The notes beneath the pieces are model-generated. The model searched no databases and was not told where the DNA came from. It was given only the letters and a program-made list of their open reading frames with translations. Source: Sporosarcina sp. FSL K6-1522 (GTDB taxonomy: Bacteria > Bacillota > Bacilli > Bacillales_A > Planococcaceae). From it: a DNA stretch of 64,000 bases. A program made the position numbers and the translations under genes. This document shows, piece after piece, positions 25,505 to 34,150 of the stretch. The stretch is from the NCBI RefSeq assembly GCF_038622445.1, contig NZ_CP152019.1, forward strand, positions 1,319,001 through 1,383,000. Direction: 5' to 3'. The stretch's first letter is position 1; every line of letters starts with the position of its first letter.

Positions 25505-26275
25505 ATGTCGTTTTTCAATAAAGTACTAGGAAGTTTCGGTATAGGTGGAGCGAAAGTGGATACGAAATTGGAGAAGTCGGAGTATACTGCCGGTGAGATC
25601 ATGACAGGAAAAGTTGAAATATACGGTGGCAAAATCGAGCAACAAATCGACTCTATTTATTTAACCGTCTATACGACTTATATCCGTGAGTCGAATGATA
25701 AAAAATACACAGATGTTGCTTCAGTGATTAAACATAAGATCAATGACCCCTTTACAATTGGACCAGACGAAACGAAATCGATTCCATTTTCCATGCGGCT
25801 ACCTGCCGAAACACCAGTTACGTATGGAAAAACAAAAGTGTGGGTGGGGACTGGTCTAGCTATTAAAAATGCCGTGGATCCGGAAGATCAGGATTATATA
25901 AATGTCCGCCCGACCCAACTTGCGACGCGTATCTTAGGAGAAGTGGAACAATTAGGATTTAAGTTACGAAAAGCAGAGTGTGAGCAGGCTGCTAGGAATA
26001 TGCGCAGTCACTATCCATTTGTTCAGGAGTTTGAATTTGTTCCGACAAGTGGGGTTTTCCGAGGTCGTTTAGACGAATTGGAAGTCGTATTCCTTTCTCA
26101 ATCTGCCCAGTCCGCAGAGCTGCTTCTACAGGTAGACCGAAAAGTAAGAGGGTTAGGAAGCTTTTTAGCAGAGGCGCTTGAAATGGATGAAAGTCATATT
26201 CGACTAACTGTGACAGCGCAAGATGTACCGAATCTAGATGAGAAGCTTAAACAAGTCATCGCAAAGCATATGTGA
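25505..26275 (+). CDS. spo0M: Spo0M-like sporulation-control protein
   Basis: 256 residues with an N-terminal arrestin-like beta-sandwich domain (KVDTKLEKSEYTAGEIMTGKVEIYGG at about 20-45), as in Spo0M of Bacillus, known to influence entry into sporulation. The start is ATG 25505 with TGGAGG at 25492-25497; the longer frame from 25442 runs through that site. Monocistronic, with a terminator downstream. Confidence 0.9.
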   Translation: MSFFNKVLGSFGIGGAKVDTKLEKSEYTAGEIMTGKVEIYGGKIEQQIDSIYLTVYTTYIRESNDKKYTDVASVIKHKINDPFTIGPDETKSIPFSMRLPAETPVTYGKTKVWVGTGLAIKNAVDPEDQDYINVRPTQLATRILGEVEQLGFKLRKAECEQAARNMRSHYPFVQEFEFVPTSGVFRGRLDELEVVFLSQSAQSAELLLQVDRKVRGLGSFLAEALEMDESHIRLTVTAQDVPNLDEKLKQVIAKHM

Positions 26276-26321
26276 GGAAACGCAGTTTTGTTTGATGCTA
26301 GTCACTCGCTTGTAAAAACAT

Positions 26322-26359
26322 AAATCGCTCCACTGGCACAATGCCGGCGGAGCGATTTT
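26322..26359. terminator. bidirectional terminator between spo0M and the SLH protein gene
   Basis: AAATCGCTCC and GGAGCGATTT (outer), with GGC/GCC inside, form a 14-base interrupted stem. T-rich flanks are present on both strands. Confidence 0.8.
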
Positions 26360-26443
26360 GTGTTTATATAAGAACTATAAAAATCCCCGTGCTGTGGACT
26401 AAGTACATGGAAATTATCCGTCTAAGCTCCAGTGCTTTTGTTC

Positions 26444-27520
26444 TTACTCGATACTTGAAAAATCAGCGAGTGTTTCATGCAACGTGAAGGTGTTTTTATA
26501 ATACAGTAACCTTGCGGCAGTATAATAATCTTCATCATCGACTAGCAGTAAGGCGGAGTAGTGATCTTTCTCCCAGTTGGCGATTATGCTTGAGTAATTG
26601 TCGGAGTGATAGAAATAATCATCGCCTAACTCCTTAACCGCCTCTACATGAAGTGCATCATGCATATAGGTCATTTCCTCCCATGTATTATAGTCGTCTT
26701 GATCGGGTAGGAAATCATATAAAATATAGAGTAGTTTTCCGTCTTCAAAATAATAATTTAAATGTGCGTAGTAGCCAAAGCGTACAGTTTCATATGTCAG
26801 AACGGTGATATTTGCTTCGCTTTCTTTCCCTAGTAATCGTGCAGATTCCATTTTTTCAACTTGACGAACAGTCATATCGAAATTCACACCGCGTACGATG
26901 CTTTTTCCAGGTTTATACGCAGGGTTTAAGGCTCTTGCTATAAATGCTGAAAAATGTCCACGTGTTACAGCGGTTTTAGGTCCAAACGTTCCATCAGCGT
27001 AGCCAGTTGTCACCTGATTGGCAGCAAGTTTCGTAATGTATGAATATGCCCAGTAGTTAGGCGGTACATCGGAAAAGTTGACGTGGTGTACGCCTTCTAG
27101 TTTAAAAGCGTTGACTAACATGCGTGCCATTGTCTCGCGTGAAATGGGTGAAGAGGGGTTGAATTTCTGTTCTTTTGGAATGATTTTTTCATCGACTAAA
27201 GCAGCAATTTCTTTAAATCCACTCGTTGTCGAGAAGACATCTGAGAAGTTTGGATTTGGACGTCCATTAAGGTTTAGCTTTAAAGCTCTTGCTACCATAA
27301 TAGCAGCCTGTCCATTCGTAACTGTATTCCCAGGTCTAAAACTGCCATCTGGATATCCTTTGATGATATTCATCTCAACTAAGTAATCGATTTCCTTCTT
27401 ATTTGGATGTGTGTTTGTCACATCTTTAAACGATTTACTTGCCGCTTCAACGGATTGTTCTTGCATGGGACCGATAAATAAAGCTAATAACAGGATGAGT
27501 GCCATTAACACCTTTTTCAT
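26444..27520 (-). CDS. secreted S-layer homology (SLH) domain protein
   Basis: 358 residues with a signal peptide (MKKVLMALILLLALFIGPMQ, cut near VEAAS). Three SLH repeats follow over about 30-200, each with the FxDV...YxxxxxxxGxI...GYPDGxFxPxxxVTR pattern. They anchor proteins to pyruvylated secondary cell-wall polymer. The C-terminal 150 residues are acidic and aromatic and match no domain I know; they may be the functional part. The start is ATG 27520 with GGGAGG; the frame from 27535 covers that site. Confidence 0.88.
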   Translation of the reverse strand: MKKVLMALILLLALFIGPMQEQSVEAASKSFKDVTNTHPNKKEIDYLVEMNIIKGYPDGSFRPGNTVTNGQAAIMVARALKLNLNGRPNPNFSDVFSTTSGFKEIAALVDEKIIPKEQKFNPSSPISRETMARMLVNAFKLEGVHHVNFSDVPPNYWAYSYITKLAANQVTTGYADGTFGPKTAVTRGHFSAFIARALNPAYKPGKSIVRGVNFDMTVRQVEKMESARLLGKESEANITVLTYETVRFGYYAHLNYYFEDGKLLYILYDFLPDQDDYNTWEEMTYMHDALHVEAVKELGDDYFYHSDNYSSIIANWEKDHYSALLLVDDEDYYTAARLLYYKNTFTLHETLADFSSIE

Positions 27521-27676
27521 AAAACAACCTCCCATAATATGATAATTTTACTATAACATAGAAATATGTAGATTTGTTTGGTGTTTTTGATAAAATCACG
27601 GTGAAAAAAAGAAATGATGTAAGGATGAATCGGAAACACTATGAGAACCGTCAGTAGTGGGAAGGTAGGTGAGGGT

Positions 27677-28038
27677 GTGGCGAAAATTAAAGAAATCATT
27701 GCTGAGCATGGCGATTATTTGTTGCGTGTCGCCTATTTGTATGTGAAAAACTAAGCGACTGGTGTTGTTTGAGAAAGCATACAAGTCATACGCCCGAGCG
27801 TGCTGTGCTTGAGAAGGTAGAGAAGCGTGAATTAGTAGAGGCTTTGTTTACATTGTCAGTGACGTTTCATGAAGTACTTATACTCTATTATTTTGAGGAA
27901 ATGACGACGGTGGAAATTGCAAAATTAGTAGCTTGTCCAGAAGCGACAATACGAACGAGATTACAACGAGCACGAAAGCAGCTAGCGAATCGACTAATTG
28001 ATTATGAATGGGAGGAATTGCGCCATGAATCAATTTAA
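27677..28038 (+). pseudogene. ECF-type RNA polymerase sigma factor with internal deletion
   Basis: From GTG 27677 the frame reads VAKIKEIIAEHGDYLLRVAYLYVKN, the start of ECF region 2, and then stops at TAA (27752-27754). The next frame (27769-28038) starts within RKHTSHTPERAVLEK and gives a good region 4: ELVEALFTLSVTFHEVLILYYFEEMTTVEIA and PEATIRTRLQRARKQL. Around 60 residues of region 2 that recognise the -10 and melt the promoter are missing, so no working sigma factor can be made. Confidence 0.82.
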
Positions 28039-28378
28039 GAAAAATCTTCAACAGGAGTTACAGTTTATATCGCTATTCGAAGAGAAAAAACAGCGAATTG
28101 CCAAGATAGCGAGAGCGAGTGTACATAACCAAAAAAGGCGCATCCATCTGCAGTATCGATTTGTGCTCGCAACGTTTACGATTTTCGTATTGGGCTTCGG
28201 TTATTTGTTATGGCAAGTGGGCGAGTTTACAAGTAAATCGCAAAGTGCTGCAACACTAGAACCTGTATCCACTTCGATTTGGTCGATTCTAAATAATGAT
28301 TTTTTGAAAACACTTCTCTCCGTAAGCTTCTTTATTATATTGCGTACATTGGTCAAGAGAAAACTTCGAAAAGGCTGA
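28025..28378 (+). CDS. probable anti-sigma factor, single-pass membrane protein
   Basis: 117 residues with a cytoplasmic N-terminus rich in Lys/Arg/Gln, a transmembrane helix (FVLATFTIFVLGFGYLLWQV, about 44-63) and a second hydrophobic segment near the C-terminus. It overlaps the end of the sigma gene by 14 bases, the usual place for the cognate anti-sigma. The ribosome binding site GGGAGG is at 28010-28015, inside the sigma gene. With its sigma factor broken it is probably orphaned; the anti-sigma role is inferred from position. Confidence 0.65.
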   Translation: MNQFKKNLQQELQFISLFEEKKQRIAKIARASVHNQKRRIHLQYRFVLATFTIFVLGFGYLLWQVGEFTSKSQSAATLEPVSTSIWSILNNDFLKTLLSVSFFIILRTLVKRKLRKG

Positions 28379-28521
28379 CCTGTTTGCGTGAAATGCAGTG
28401 AGGAATGGTCATATAGGGATTAATTGAAGCGAAGTATAAGAAATAGCAAAATGACATGTCTCACTGTGGCCAGAAGCAGTACCGAACGAAAAAACCTTTA
28501 TTCAGAGGGGGAATGCTTAAT

Positions 28522-28680
28522 ATGATGATGCCTTTCATAGTAATCATGCCCTACCTGTTTGATAACATACTGCTAGGCATTGTTGTGAATGCCTCTGGTG
28601 CAGCATATGTCATATTGACACTTAGCCCATATTATTTAGAACTCCAAGAGGAAGATTCTGTTAATGAAGCTTTATGGTAA
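28522..28680 (+). CDS. small hydrophobic protein
   Basis: About 52 residues with one or two hydrophobic segments (FIVIMPYLFDNILLGIVVNASGAAYVILTL split by a short polar stretch) and an acidic tail. GAGGGGG at 28505-28511 fits ATG 28522 or 28525; ATG 28513 is too close. I do not recognise it. It ends before a clear terminator. Confidence 0.45.
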   Translation: MMMPFIVIMPYLFDNILLGIVVNASGAAYVILTLSPYYLELQEEDSVNEALW

Positions 28681-28737
28681 GGAAGAAAACGAAAGTATCT
28701 GCTCTCCAACCATTCTCAACTAGAAATATTTCTGTAG

Positions 28738-28770
28738 AAAGCCCTTAACGCCCCTGTTAAAGGCTTTTTC
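28738..28770 (+). terminator. terminator after the small hydrophobic protein
   Basis: AAAGCCCTTAAC and GTTAAAGGCTTT form the stem around GCCCCT, followed by TTTTC. Confidence 0.82.
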
Positions 28771-28816
28771 TATTGGAAGATAAGTGGGTAAATGACAATA
28801 GTCGTTGACAAACGAG

Positions 28817-28835
28817 AATGATAACCGTTATCATT
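28817..28835. promoter_or_regulatory. Fur box 1 of the haem-uptake operon
   Basis: AATGATAACCGTTATCATT is a perfect 9-1-9 inverted repeat of the Fur type, just after a TTGACA that could be the -35 box (28805-28810). Iron-replete repression is expected. Confidence 0.9.
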
Positions 28836-28845
28836 ACTAATGAAA

Positions 28846-28862
28846 TTGAAAATCATTATCAA
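28846..28862. promoter_or_regulatory. Fur box 2 of the haem-uptake operon
   Basis: TTGAAAATCATTATCAA, a near-consensus Fur palindrome 10 bases after the first box. A third, half-matching GATAATGATC lies at 28880-28889. Tandem boxes suggest tight control. Confidence 0.75.
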
Positions 28863-28919
28863 TTAAACTTGGTGTTGTTGATAATGATCTTGGCATTATA
28901 CATATACGGGGGGTACATA

Positions 28920-29903
28920 ATGAGAAAGTTTTTAGCTGTTTTCTTAATTAGTGTAGTCGCTTTAATGACTGCATGTTCATCAGGGATGACTGAGAAAGAC
29001 ACGAAGAAAGAAGAAGGAACGAAGAGTGAAAGTCCTCAAGTCGAAGACAAATTGAGCTTGGAGAATGATGGCATCGATCAAGCGGAGTTTGACGAAGCAT
29101 TGAGCCAATTTCCAACAGAAGTGCCTGAACGAGTGATTACAACGTCGGTTCCTTTAACAGAAATGCTACATGTGCTTGGTGTGACACCAGTTGGTGTACC
29201 TACTTCAACGAATCCGATTCCAGCGGATTTCGATGCGATTGCGCGTATCGGTTCGCCTATGCAGCCAGATCTTGAAGTTGTCACAGACCTTACACCTGAT
29301 TTGGTGCTCGGTGCTGAATCGCTACGCAGCACATTGGATAAAAGTTTGGAAGGCATTGATTTAGCAACGGCTTACTTACCAACAGATTCATTTGACGATT
29401 TGAAGTTAAGCTTTAAAGCACTTGGCACGTATTTCAATAAAACAGATGAAATGAATAAAGTGTTGAGCTCCTTATTAGATAAGGAAAATGAGTTAAAGGA
29501 ACAAGCGAAGGGCAAGGAGTTACCAAGTGTTATGTTAATGATTGGTACAGCTGATTCGTTCATGGTGATGAGTGAACGTTCGTATGTAGGGAGTTTGGTG
29601 AGTAAACTGGGTGCGGATAATATCGCAACTTCCGTATTGAAAGTGACAGATACATATTCACCGATCAATATGGAAGACGTTGTCGTCGCAGATCCAGATA
29701 TCATTCTTGTCTTAGCTTCTGGTGATCATGGTGCATCTGAAGATATGTTCCAAAAAGAAGTGGAAAGCAATGATACGTGGACAAAGCTCTCTGCTTATCA
29801 AAACGACAATGTTCATATTCTTGATTATGACGTGTTTGGTGTGACGTCTATCAGTAATGCTGAACAAGCATTGACACAAATTGCAAACTATTTTTATGAA
29901 TAA
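28920..29903 (+). CDS. haem/siderophore ABC transporter substrate-binding lipoprotein
   Basis: 327 residues. A lipoprotein signal (MRKFLAVFLISVVALMTACSS, lipobox TAC) is followed by an acidic linker and two lobes of the helical-backbone metal receptor class (PERVITTSVPLTEMLHVLGVTPVGVP; long helix; VVVADPDIILVLA). It should capture an iron compound outside the cell. Substrate: haem is favoured by the HugZ-like gene in the same operon, but a siderophore is possible. The start is ATG 28920 after GGGGGGT; an upstream frame from 28818 would begin inside a Fur box. Confidence 0.88.
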   Translation: MRKFLAVFLISVVALMTACSSGMTEKDTKKEEGTKSESPQVEDKLSLENDGIDQAEFDEALSQFPTEVPERVITTSVPLTEMLHVLGVTPVGVPTSTNPIPADFDAIARIGSPMQPDLEVVTDLTPDLVLGAESLRSTLDKSLEGIDLATAYLPTDSFDDLKLSFKALGTYFNKTDEMNKVLSSLLDKENELKEQAKGKELPSVMLMIGTADSFMVMSERSYVGSLVSKLGADNIATSVLKVTDTYSPINMEDVVVADPDIILVLASGDHGASEDMFQKEVESNDTWTKLSAYQNDNVHILDYDVFGVTSISNAEQALTQIANYFYE

Positions 29904-29918
29904 AAGAGGGATCAGCAA

Positions 29919-30905
29919 GTGATCAATACATCTCGCAGTCGAACGATTGTTGGTGTGACATTTCTATTGGCAATCGTTGCCGGAATTATCGCGATTGGCT
30001 TGGGCAGCGTGACAATAGCTGTTCCAGACATTGTGAAAACCTTATTTAGTTCAACAGCCAGTACGAACGACACAATCATCTGGAATATCCGTTTGCCACG
30101 CGTGCTATTAGCAATGATCATCGGCGCTAATATCGCAATTTCGGGTGCTTTATTGCAAGCTGTCATGGGCAACCCACTCGCAGATCCAGGTTTAACAGGT
30201 GTGACGAGTGGTGCGGCGGTTTTTGTATTAATGATTATGCTGGCGGCACCAGAATATACGCAGTTCATTCCAATTGCGGCTTTTGTAGGTGGGCTTATTG
30301 CGGCGACGCTTGTTTATGCATTAGCATGGCGCCGTAATGGTATTTCCCCGATTACGATTATCTTATCCGGAGTTGCGGTGAATGCTTTATGTGGCGGCGT
30401 TGTCGGATATTTGTCCATTATTTATAGCGATCGATTACCTTCTGCTGTTCAATGGTTAAACGGGAGTTTAGCAGCGAAAGGCAATCAAGCTTTGTGGATG
30501 GTTTTCCCGTATGCGATTGTGGGTTGGATCTTATCCATTTTTGCAATCCGTAAGGCCAATGTCATTCGCATGGGAGACCAGGTTGCATCGAATCTTGGAG
30601 AGAATGTCAATCGTATTCGGATTTTGCTATCAATCTTAGCTGTTTTCTTAGCAGCGATTTCTGTAGCGGCAATCGGCATGATTGGTTTTGTTGGTCTTGT
30701 CGTACCACATATGGCTCGTTTGTTAGTTGGTTCTAACTACAAGTATTTATTGCCGATGAGCATGGCGCTTGGCGCGCTTGTGTTATTGCTGGCAGATACG
30801 GGCGGACGCACATTGTTTGCGCCATTGGAAATACCCGCGGGCATTCTGATGGCGGTTATCGGTGCCCCATACTTTTTATACTTGATGAGAAGGAGTGCAT
30901 TTTAG
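29919..30905 (+). CDS. FecCD-type iron/haem ABC transporter permease
   Basis: 328 residues, about nine to ten helices, with family marks RLPRVLLAMIIGANIAISGALLQ and IGFVGLVVPHMAR and the ATPase-coupling region TGGRTLFAPLEIPAGILMAVIGAPYFLYLM at the end. It starts at GTG 29919 with AAAGAGGGA upstream, 15 bases after the lipoprotein gene, and nearly touches the ATPase gene. Confidence 0.93.
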   Translation: MINTSRSRTIVGVTFLLAIVAGIIAIGLGSVTIAVPDIVKTLFSSTASTNDTIIWNIRLPRVLLAMIIGANIAISGALLQAVMGNPLADPGLTGVTSGAAVFVLMIMLAAPEYTQFIPIAAFVGGLIAATLVYALAWRRNGISPITIILSGVAVNALCGGVVGYLSIIYSDRLPSAVQWLNGSLAAKGNQALWMVFPYAIVGWILSIFAIRKANVIRMGDQVASNLGENVNRIRILLSILAVFLAAISVAAIGMIGFVGLVVPHMARLLVGSNYKYLLPMSMALGALVLLLADTGGRTLFAPLEIPAGILMAVIGAPYFLYLMRRSAF

Positions 30906-30906
30906 C

Positions 30907-31686
30907 ATGTTTACTGTAGATTCCGTGTCCATTCGCTATGAACAGAAAAATGTCATTGAGAACTTTTCTTTTACGGTCAATCAAGGAGAAGTACTGTCTA
31001 TCATTGGGCCGAACGGTTCGGGGAAATCGACATTGCTGAAAGCGGTGGCGCGGCATATCCCTTATCATGAGGGCTCAGTAAAATTTGAAGGTGCAAACTT
31101 GAAGTCGATGAGTGCGAAACAAGTGGCACGTAAAATGTGTATGCTCAGTCAGAAAAACCAGGCGCCTAACGATATGACGGTTGTGGACTTGGTGGCTTAT
31201 GGGCGTTATCCACATAAGCGATGGTTTGAAAAACTCAACCAGGAGGATATGGACATTGTCCATTGGGCGCTTGAACGAACGCATTTGACGGCCTATAAGG
31301 ATCGGACCGTTGCTTCGTTGTCAGGTGGCGAATCGCAGCGCGCTTGGATTGCGATGGCATTAGCCCAACGACCTAAAGTTTTATTTTTGGATGAACCGAC
31401 AACCTACTTGGACATCTCTCATCAGCATGAGGTGTTAGAACTTGTGCGTGAACTGAACGAGGAAATGGGTATGACGATTGTGATGGTGCTACATGATCTC
31501 AATCAGGCAGCTTGCTATAGCGATAACATTGTAGTCGTACAAGCGGGTGAAAAAGTGATGTCTGGCACGCCAAATGAAGTGATGACGACAGATATGATTC
31601 GGAAGGTGTATCGCATGGATGCAGAGATTCAATACCGACCATCCGAAAAGAAACCACGGATTCATTTGTTGAGCACGGCTAGGTGA
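30907..31686 (+). CDS. iron/haem ABC transporter ATP-binding protein
   Basis: 259 residues with Walker A GPNGSGKST (about 35), signature LSGGESQRAW (about 138) and Walker B VLFLDEPTTYLD (about 158), then the switch His in LHDLNQA. It powers the permease just upstream. ATG 30907 is preferred, 11 bases from AAGGAG; the GTG at 30895 overlaps that site. Confidence 0.93.
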   Translation: MFTVDSVSIRYEQKNVIENFSFTVNQGEVLSIIGPNGSGKSTLLKAVARHIPYHEGSVKFEGANLKSMSAKQVARKMCMLSQKNQAPNDMTVVDLVAYGRYPHKRWFEKLNQEDMDIVHWALERTHLTAYKDRTVASLSGGESQRAWIAMALAQRPKVLFLDEPTTYLDISHQHEVLELVRELNEEMGMTIVMVLHDLNQAACYSDNIVVVQAGEKVMSGTPNEVMTTDMIRKVYRMDAEIQYRPSEKKPRIHLLSTAR

Positions 31687-31706
31687 CTAAAAAATTGGAG
31701 GAATGA

Positions 31707-32219
31707 ATGATGAAAAAAGTAGTAGATGTAGAGAAAAATAAAGAGAAGTATTTGCAATTTGTAGAGAGTCGTAAAAATTTGATTTTGAATTTATTAGATG
31801 ATAAAGGCAAGCCATTTACGAGTTGTGCACCTTTCGTGAAGAAAGATGGCAAGATGTATATCTACATTAGTCAGATTGCAGAGCATTATGGCTACATGGA
31901 ACGCAATGACCTTGTCGATGCGTTGCTCATTGCAGACGAGGCTGAAACAAAAAATACCTTTGCAACAGAGCGAGCACGTTGGAGCTGTGTGCCTAAAAAT
32001 ATCGGCAATGAAGGGCATGAGGAGATTTTCGAACTCTTTACGGCTGACCATGGTGCAAATTTAATGGATGTTTTACGTGGACTCGATTTCTCACTGTTTG
32101 AACTAACACCTTTACAAGGCCGCTATGTAGTAGGCTTCGGTATGGCATTCGATTTAGATTTCGAAGCTAATGTGTTTACACATGTTGTTGTAGATAAGAA
32201 AAAGACAGTTGAGGCGTAA
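31707..32219 (+). CDS. HugZ/HutZ-like haem-utilisation protein (split-barrel flavin fold)
   Basis: 170 residues of the pyridoxamine 5'-phosphate oxidase-like split barrel (NLILNLLDDKGKPFTSCAPFVKKDGKMYIYIS). The typical HugZ ending RYVVGFGMAFDLDF is present. Relatives bind haem and help to release iron from it. It lies 20 bases after the ATPase gene in the Fur-controlled operon, which is the main reason to call the transporter a haem importer. MMKK allows a start at 31707 or 31710. Confidence 0.82.
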   Translation: MMKKVVDVEKNKEKYLQFVESRKNLILNLLDDKGKPFTSCAPFVKKDGKMYIYISQIAEHYGYMERNDLVDALLIADEAETKNTFATERARWSCVPKNIGNEGHEEIFELFTADHGANLMDVLRGLDFSLFELTPLQGRYVVGFGMAFDLDFEANVFTHVVVDKKKTVEA

Positions 32220-32244
32220 AATTGAAGCGAAGGAGCAAATAGCG

Positions 32245-32667
32245 ATGACATTTGCTACAATACTACCTGTTTGGCAGGCAGCGCGAAGTCGTTTTTTTAA
32301 AATAGCGGTGGCGTTGCCTGAACAAGATTTACAGTTACAACTAGGGAAATCCTCCATTGGTTCGTTGTTGCACCATACGGCGGAAGTGGAGTATATGTTT
32401 GCAGAATGGTTTTTTGGAAAAGGACTACCTGTAGAGGGCATACCAAAGCCGGATTTGACGAATTTAGACGAACTCGTTGCGCTCTTAGCTGCCTCTAACG
32501 AACATCTCGTAGAGGCGATGAAGGCATTGCCGGAAGAGCAGTGGCAGGCCGTTGTTGAGTCACGAATGGGACCCTCGACACCTTTAGAAGCGATTGGTAG
32601 GCTGATTTATCATACTGGCATTCATGCGGGACAAATTTCACTCATTCAGAAGAGTGAACAAAACTAA
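32245..32667 (+). CDS. DinB-family protein
   Basis: 140 residues with the four-helix DinB fold and its metal-ligand histidines in SLLHHTAEVEYMFAEWFF (about 38-55) and YHTGIHAGQI (about 124-133). Such proteins often act as thiol-dependent transferases; the substrate here is unknown. The start is ATG 32245 with AAGGAG ten bases ahead; it follows the HugZ-like gene and probably shares the transcript, ending at a terminator. Confidence 0.85.
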   Translation: MTFATILPVWQAARSRFFKIAVALPEQDLQLQLGKSSIGSLLHHTAEVEYMFAEWFFGKGLPVEGIPKPDLTNLDELVALLAASNEHLVEAMKALPEEQWQAVVESRMGPSTPLEAIGRLIYHTGIHAGQISLIQKSEQN

Positions 32668-32680
32668 ACAAAAGAAAAGT

Positions 32681-32733
32681 AGAGGTTAGATCTCGAAACA
32701 GCGGAAATTGTTTCAGGATCTAGCCTCTTTTTA
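32681..32733 (+). terminator. terminator of the haem-uptake operon
   Basis: AGAGGTTAGATC pairs with GATCTAGCCTCT (inner GAAACA/TGTTTC also pairs), followed by TTTTT. Confidence 0.85.
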
Positions 32734-32739
32734 TTATAT

Positions 32740-33212
32740 GAAAAACATTTTTTAGATGAAATGAACGTTTTTTCGCTCTTTTGTGTAAGGGATTAGACAC
32801 TTGTTAAACGGGTTCCTACATTAAAGGCGGAAATAGTTCTTTTCTTTTACAAAAATCAAATTATATGATTCTATAAAATATTATTTTTCTTTACTTTTTA
32901 ATTAAATTAGAAGTGGCTGCAAAAATCAAATGTGACCAATAAATCTCTATTCTATGAACGATTTGTGTCGTGTTTTCTTATTTTGAGGTGAAGTTTTTGT
33001 GAACTTCATAGTGGGTAATTGTTTTTGGGATTTCGTTATAATAAGATAAGCGTGTATTAGGAGAAAGACCAAGTAACTATACGTTTACACGATGTTTTTA
33101 ACTTGATTAGGAAAGAGCTCAAATCAGGTTAATCCCCTAGCGTAGTATTTTCTTTGTCAAATTACGCTAGGTGTCATTGGCTGCCTATAGATAAAAAGGA
33201 AGGGGTACCTCT
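32740..33212 (+). promoter_or_regulatory. qox promoter and leader region
   Basis: A 473-bp region without a gene. A TATAAT -10 is at 33037-33042; just upstream is the inverted repeat TGAAGTT-tttgtg-AACTTCA (32989-33008), a candidate regulator site. The leader holds a perfect nine-base stem, CCTAGCGTA (33136-33144) with TACGCTAGG (33163-33171), without a T run, so it is not a simple terminator. It may affect mRNA stability or qoxA translation. Confidence 0.5.
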
Positions 33213-34094
33213 ATGAGAATGAAGTGGGCTTTTTTAAGTGTAGTAATCGGTGTTCTTGCTGTATTGGCAGGTTGTGAACCGGTTATGGTGTTGGATCCGA
33301 AAGGGCCGCAAGCTGAAACAATTGCTGATGTCATTTGGATATCCATTGCCATGATGGCGATTGTAGTCATTGCAGTATTCGGGATGTTGGTATACATTGT
33401 GACAAAATATCGTGCGTCGAAACAAAGCGCAGATTATGAGCCACCACATATTGAAGGAAATCCAATTGTTGAAGGGATTATTGTAGGGATTCCAATTATT
33501 ATCATTGCTGTCCTTTCAATCATCACTGTGAAATCGACATACGTGGTAGAGGCAACTCCGGAAGGATATGAGGATCAAAAGCCGTTAGTTGTCTATGCAT
33601 CTACTTCTGACTGGAAATGGCATTTTAGTTACCCAGAAGAGGGCATTGAAACGGTCAACTATTTGTATATCCCAACGGATCGAGCACTGGAGTTTAGATT
33701 GTATTCATATGGTCCGATTACAGCCTTCTGGATTCCGCAGTTAGGCGGACAAAAGTATGCGATGTCGGATATGATTACCACGCTTCACCTAGCTGCAGAC
33801 GAGCCGGGAGAATATATGGGTAGAAACTCAAACTTTAGTGGGAAAGGCTTCGCGGAAAACGTATTTGATGTGAAGGCGATGTCTCCTAAGGAATTTGAGG
33901 AATGGGTAGACGAAGTTAAAAAGACTGCTCCTACTCTGACGGAAGAGAAGTTTGAAGAATTATTATTGCCTGGTCATCTTGGTCGATCGACATTTAGTGG
34001 AACGCACTTGGAGTTTTCGCCGCCACCTGAAGGCCATGGTAGTCATGGGGATGATGCAGATGCATCTGAAGAGCATGGCGACCATGACGAATAA
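33213..34094 (+). CDS. qoxA: cytochrome aa3 menaquinol oxidase subunit II
   Basis: 293 residues with a lipoprotein-type signal (VLAVLAGCEP), two transmembrane helices (about 40-65 and 88-108) and an outer cupredoxin domain (SDWKWHFSYPEEGIETVNYLYIP...). The CuA ligands of cytochrome c oxidases are missing, so electrons come from menaquinol. The C-terminus is a His/Asp-rich tail. First gene of qoxABCD, with AAGGAAGGGG upstream. Confidence 0.93.
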   Translation: MRMKWAFLSVVIGVLAVLAGCEPVMVLDPKGPQAETIADVIWISIAMMAIVVIAVFGMLVYIVTKYRASKQSADYEPPHIEGNPIVEGIIVGIPIIIIAVLSIITVKSTYVVEATPEGYEDQKPLVVYASTSDWKWHFSYPEEGIETVNYLYIPTDRALEFRLYSYGPITAFWIPQLGGQKYAMSDMITTLHLAADEPGEYMGRNSNFSGKGFAENVFDVKAMSPKEFEEWVDEVKKTAPTLTEEKFEELLLPGHLGRSTFSGTHLEFSPPPEGHGSHGDDADASEEHGDHDE

Positions 34095-34150
34095 CTATCT
34101 AAGATTTTACACATGGAGTATTAATTTATCCGAAAGGAGTTCTAACAAGT

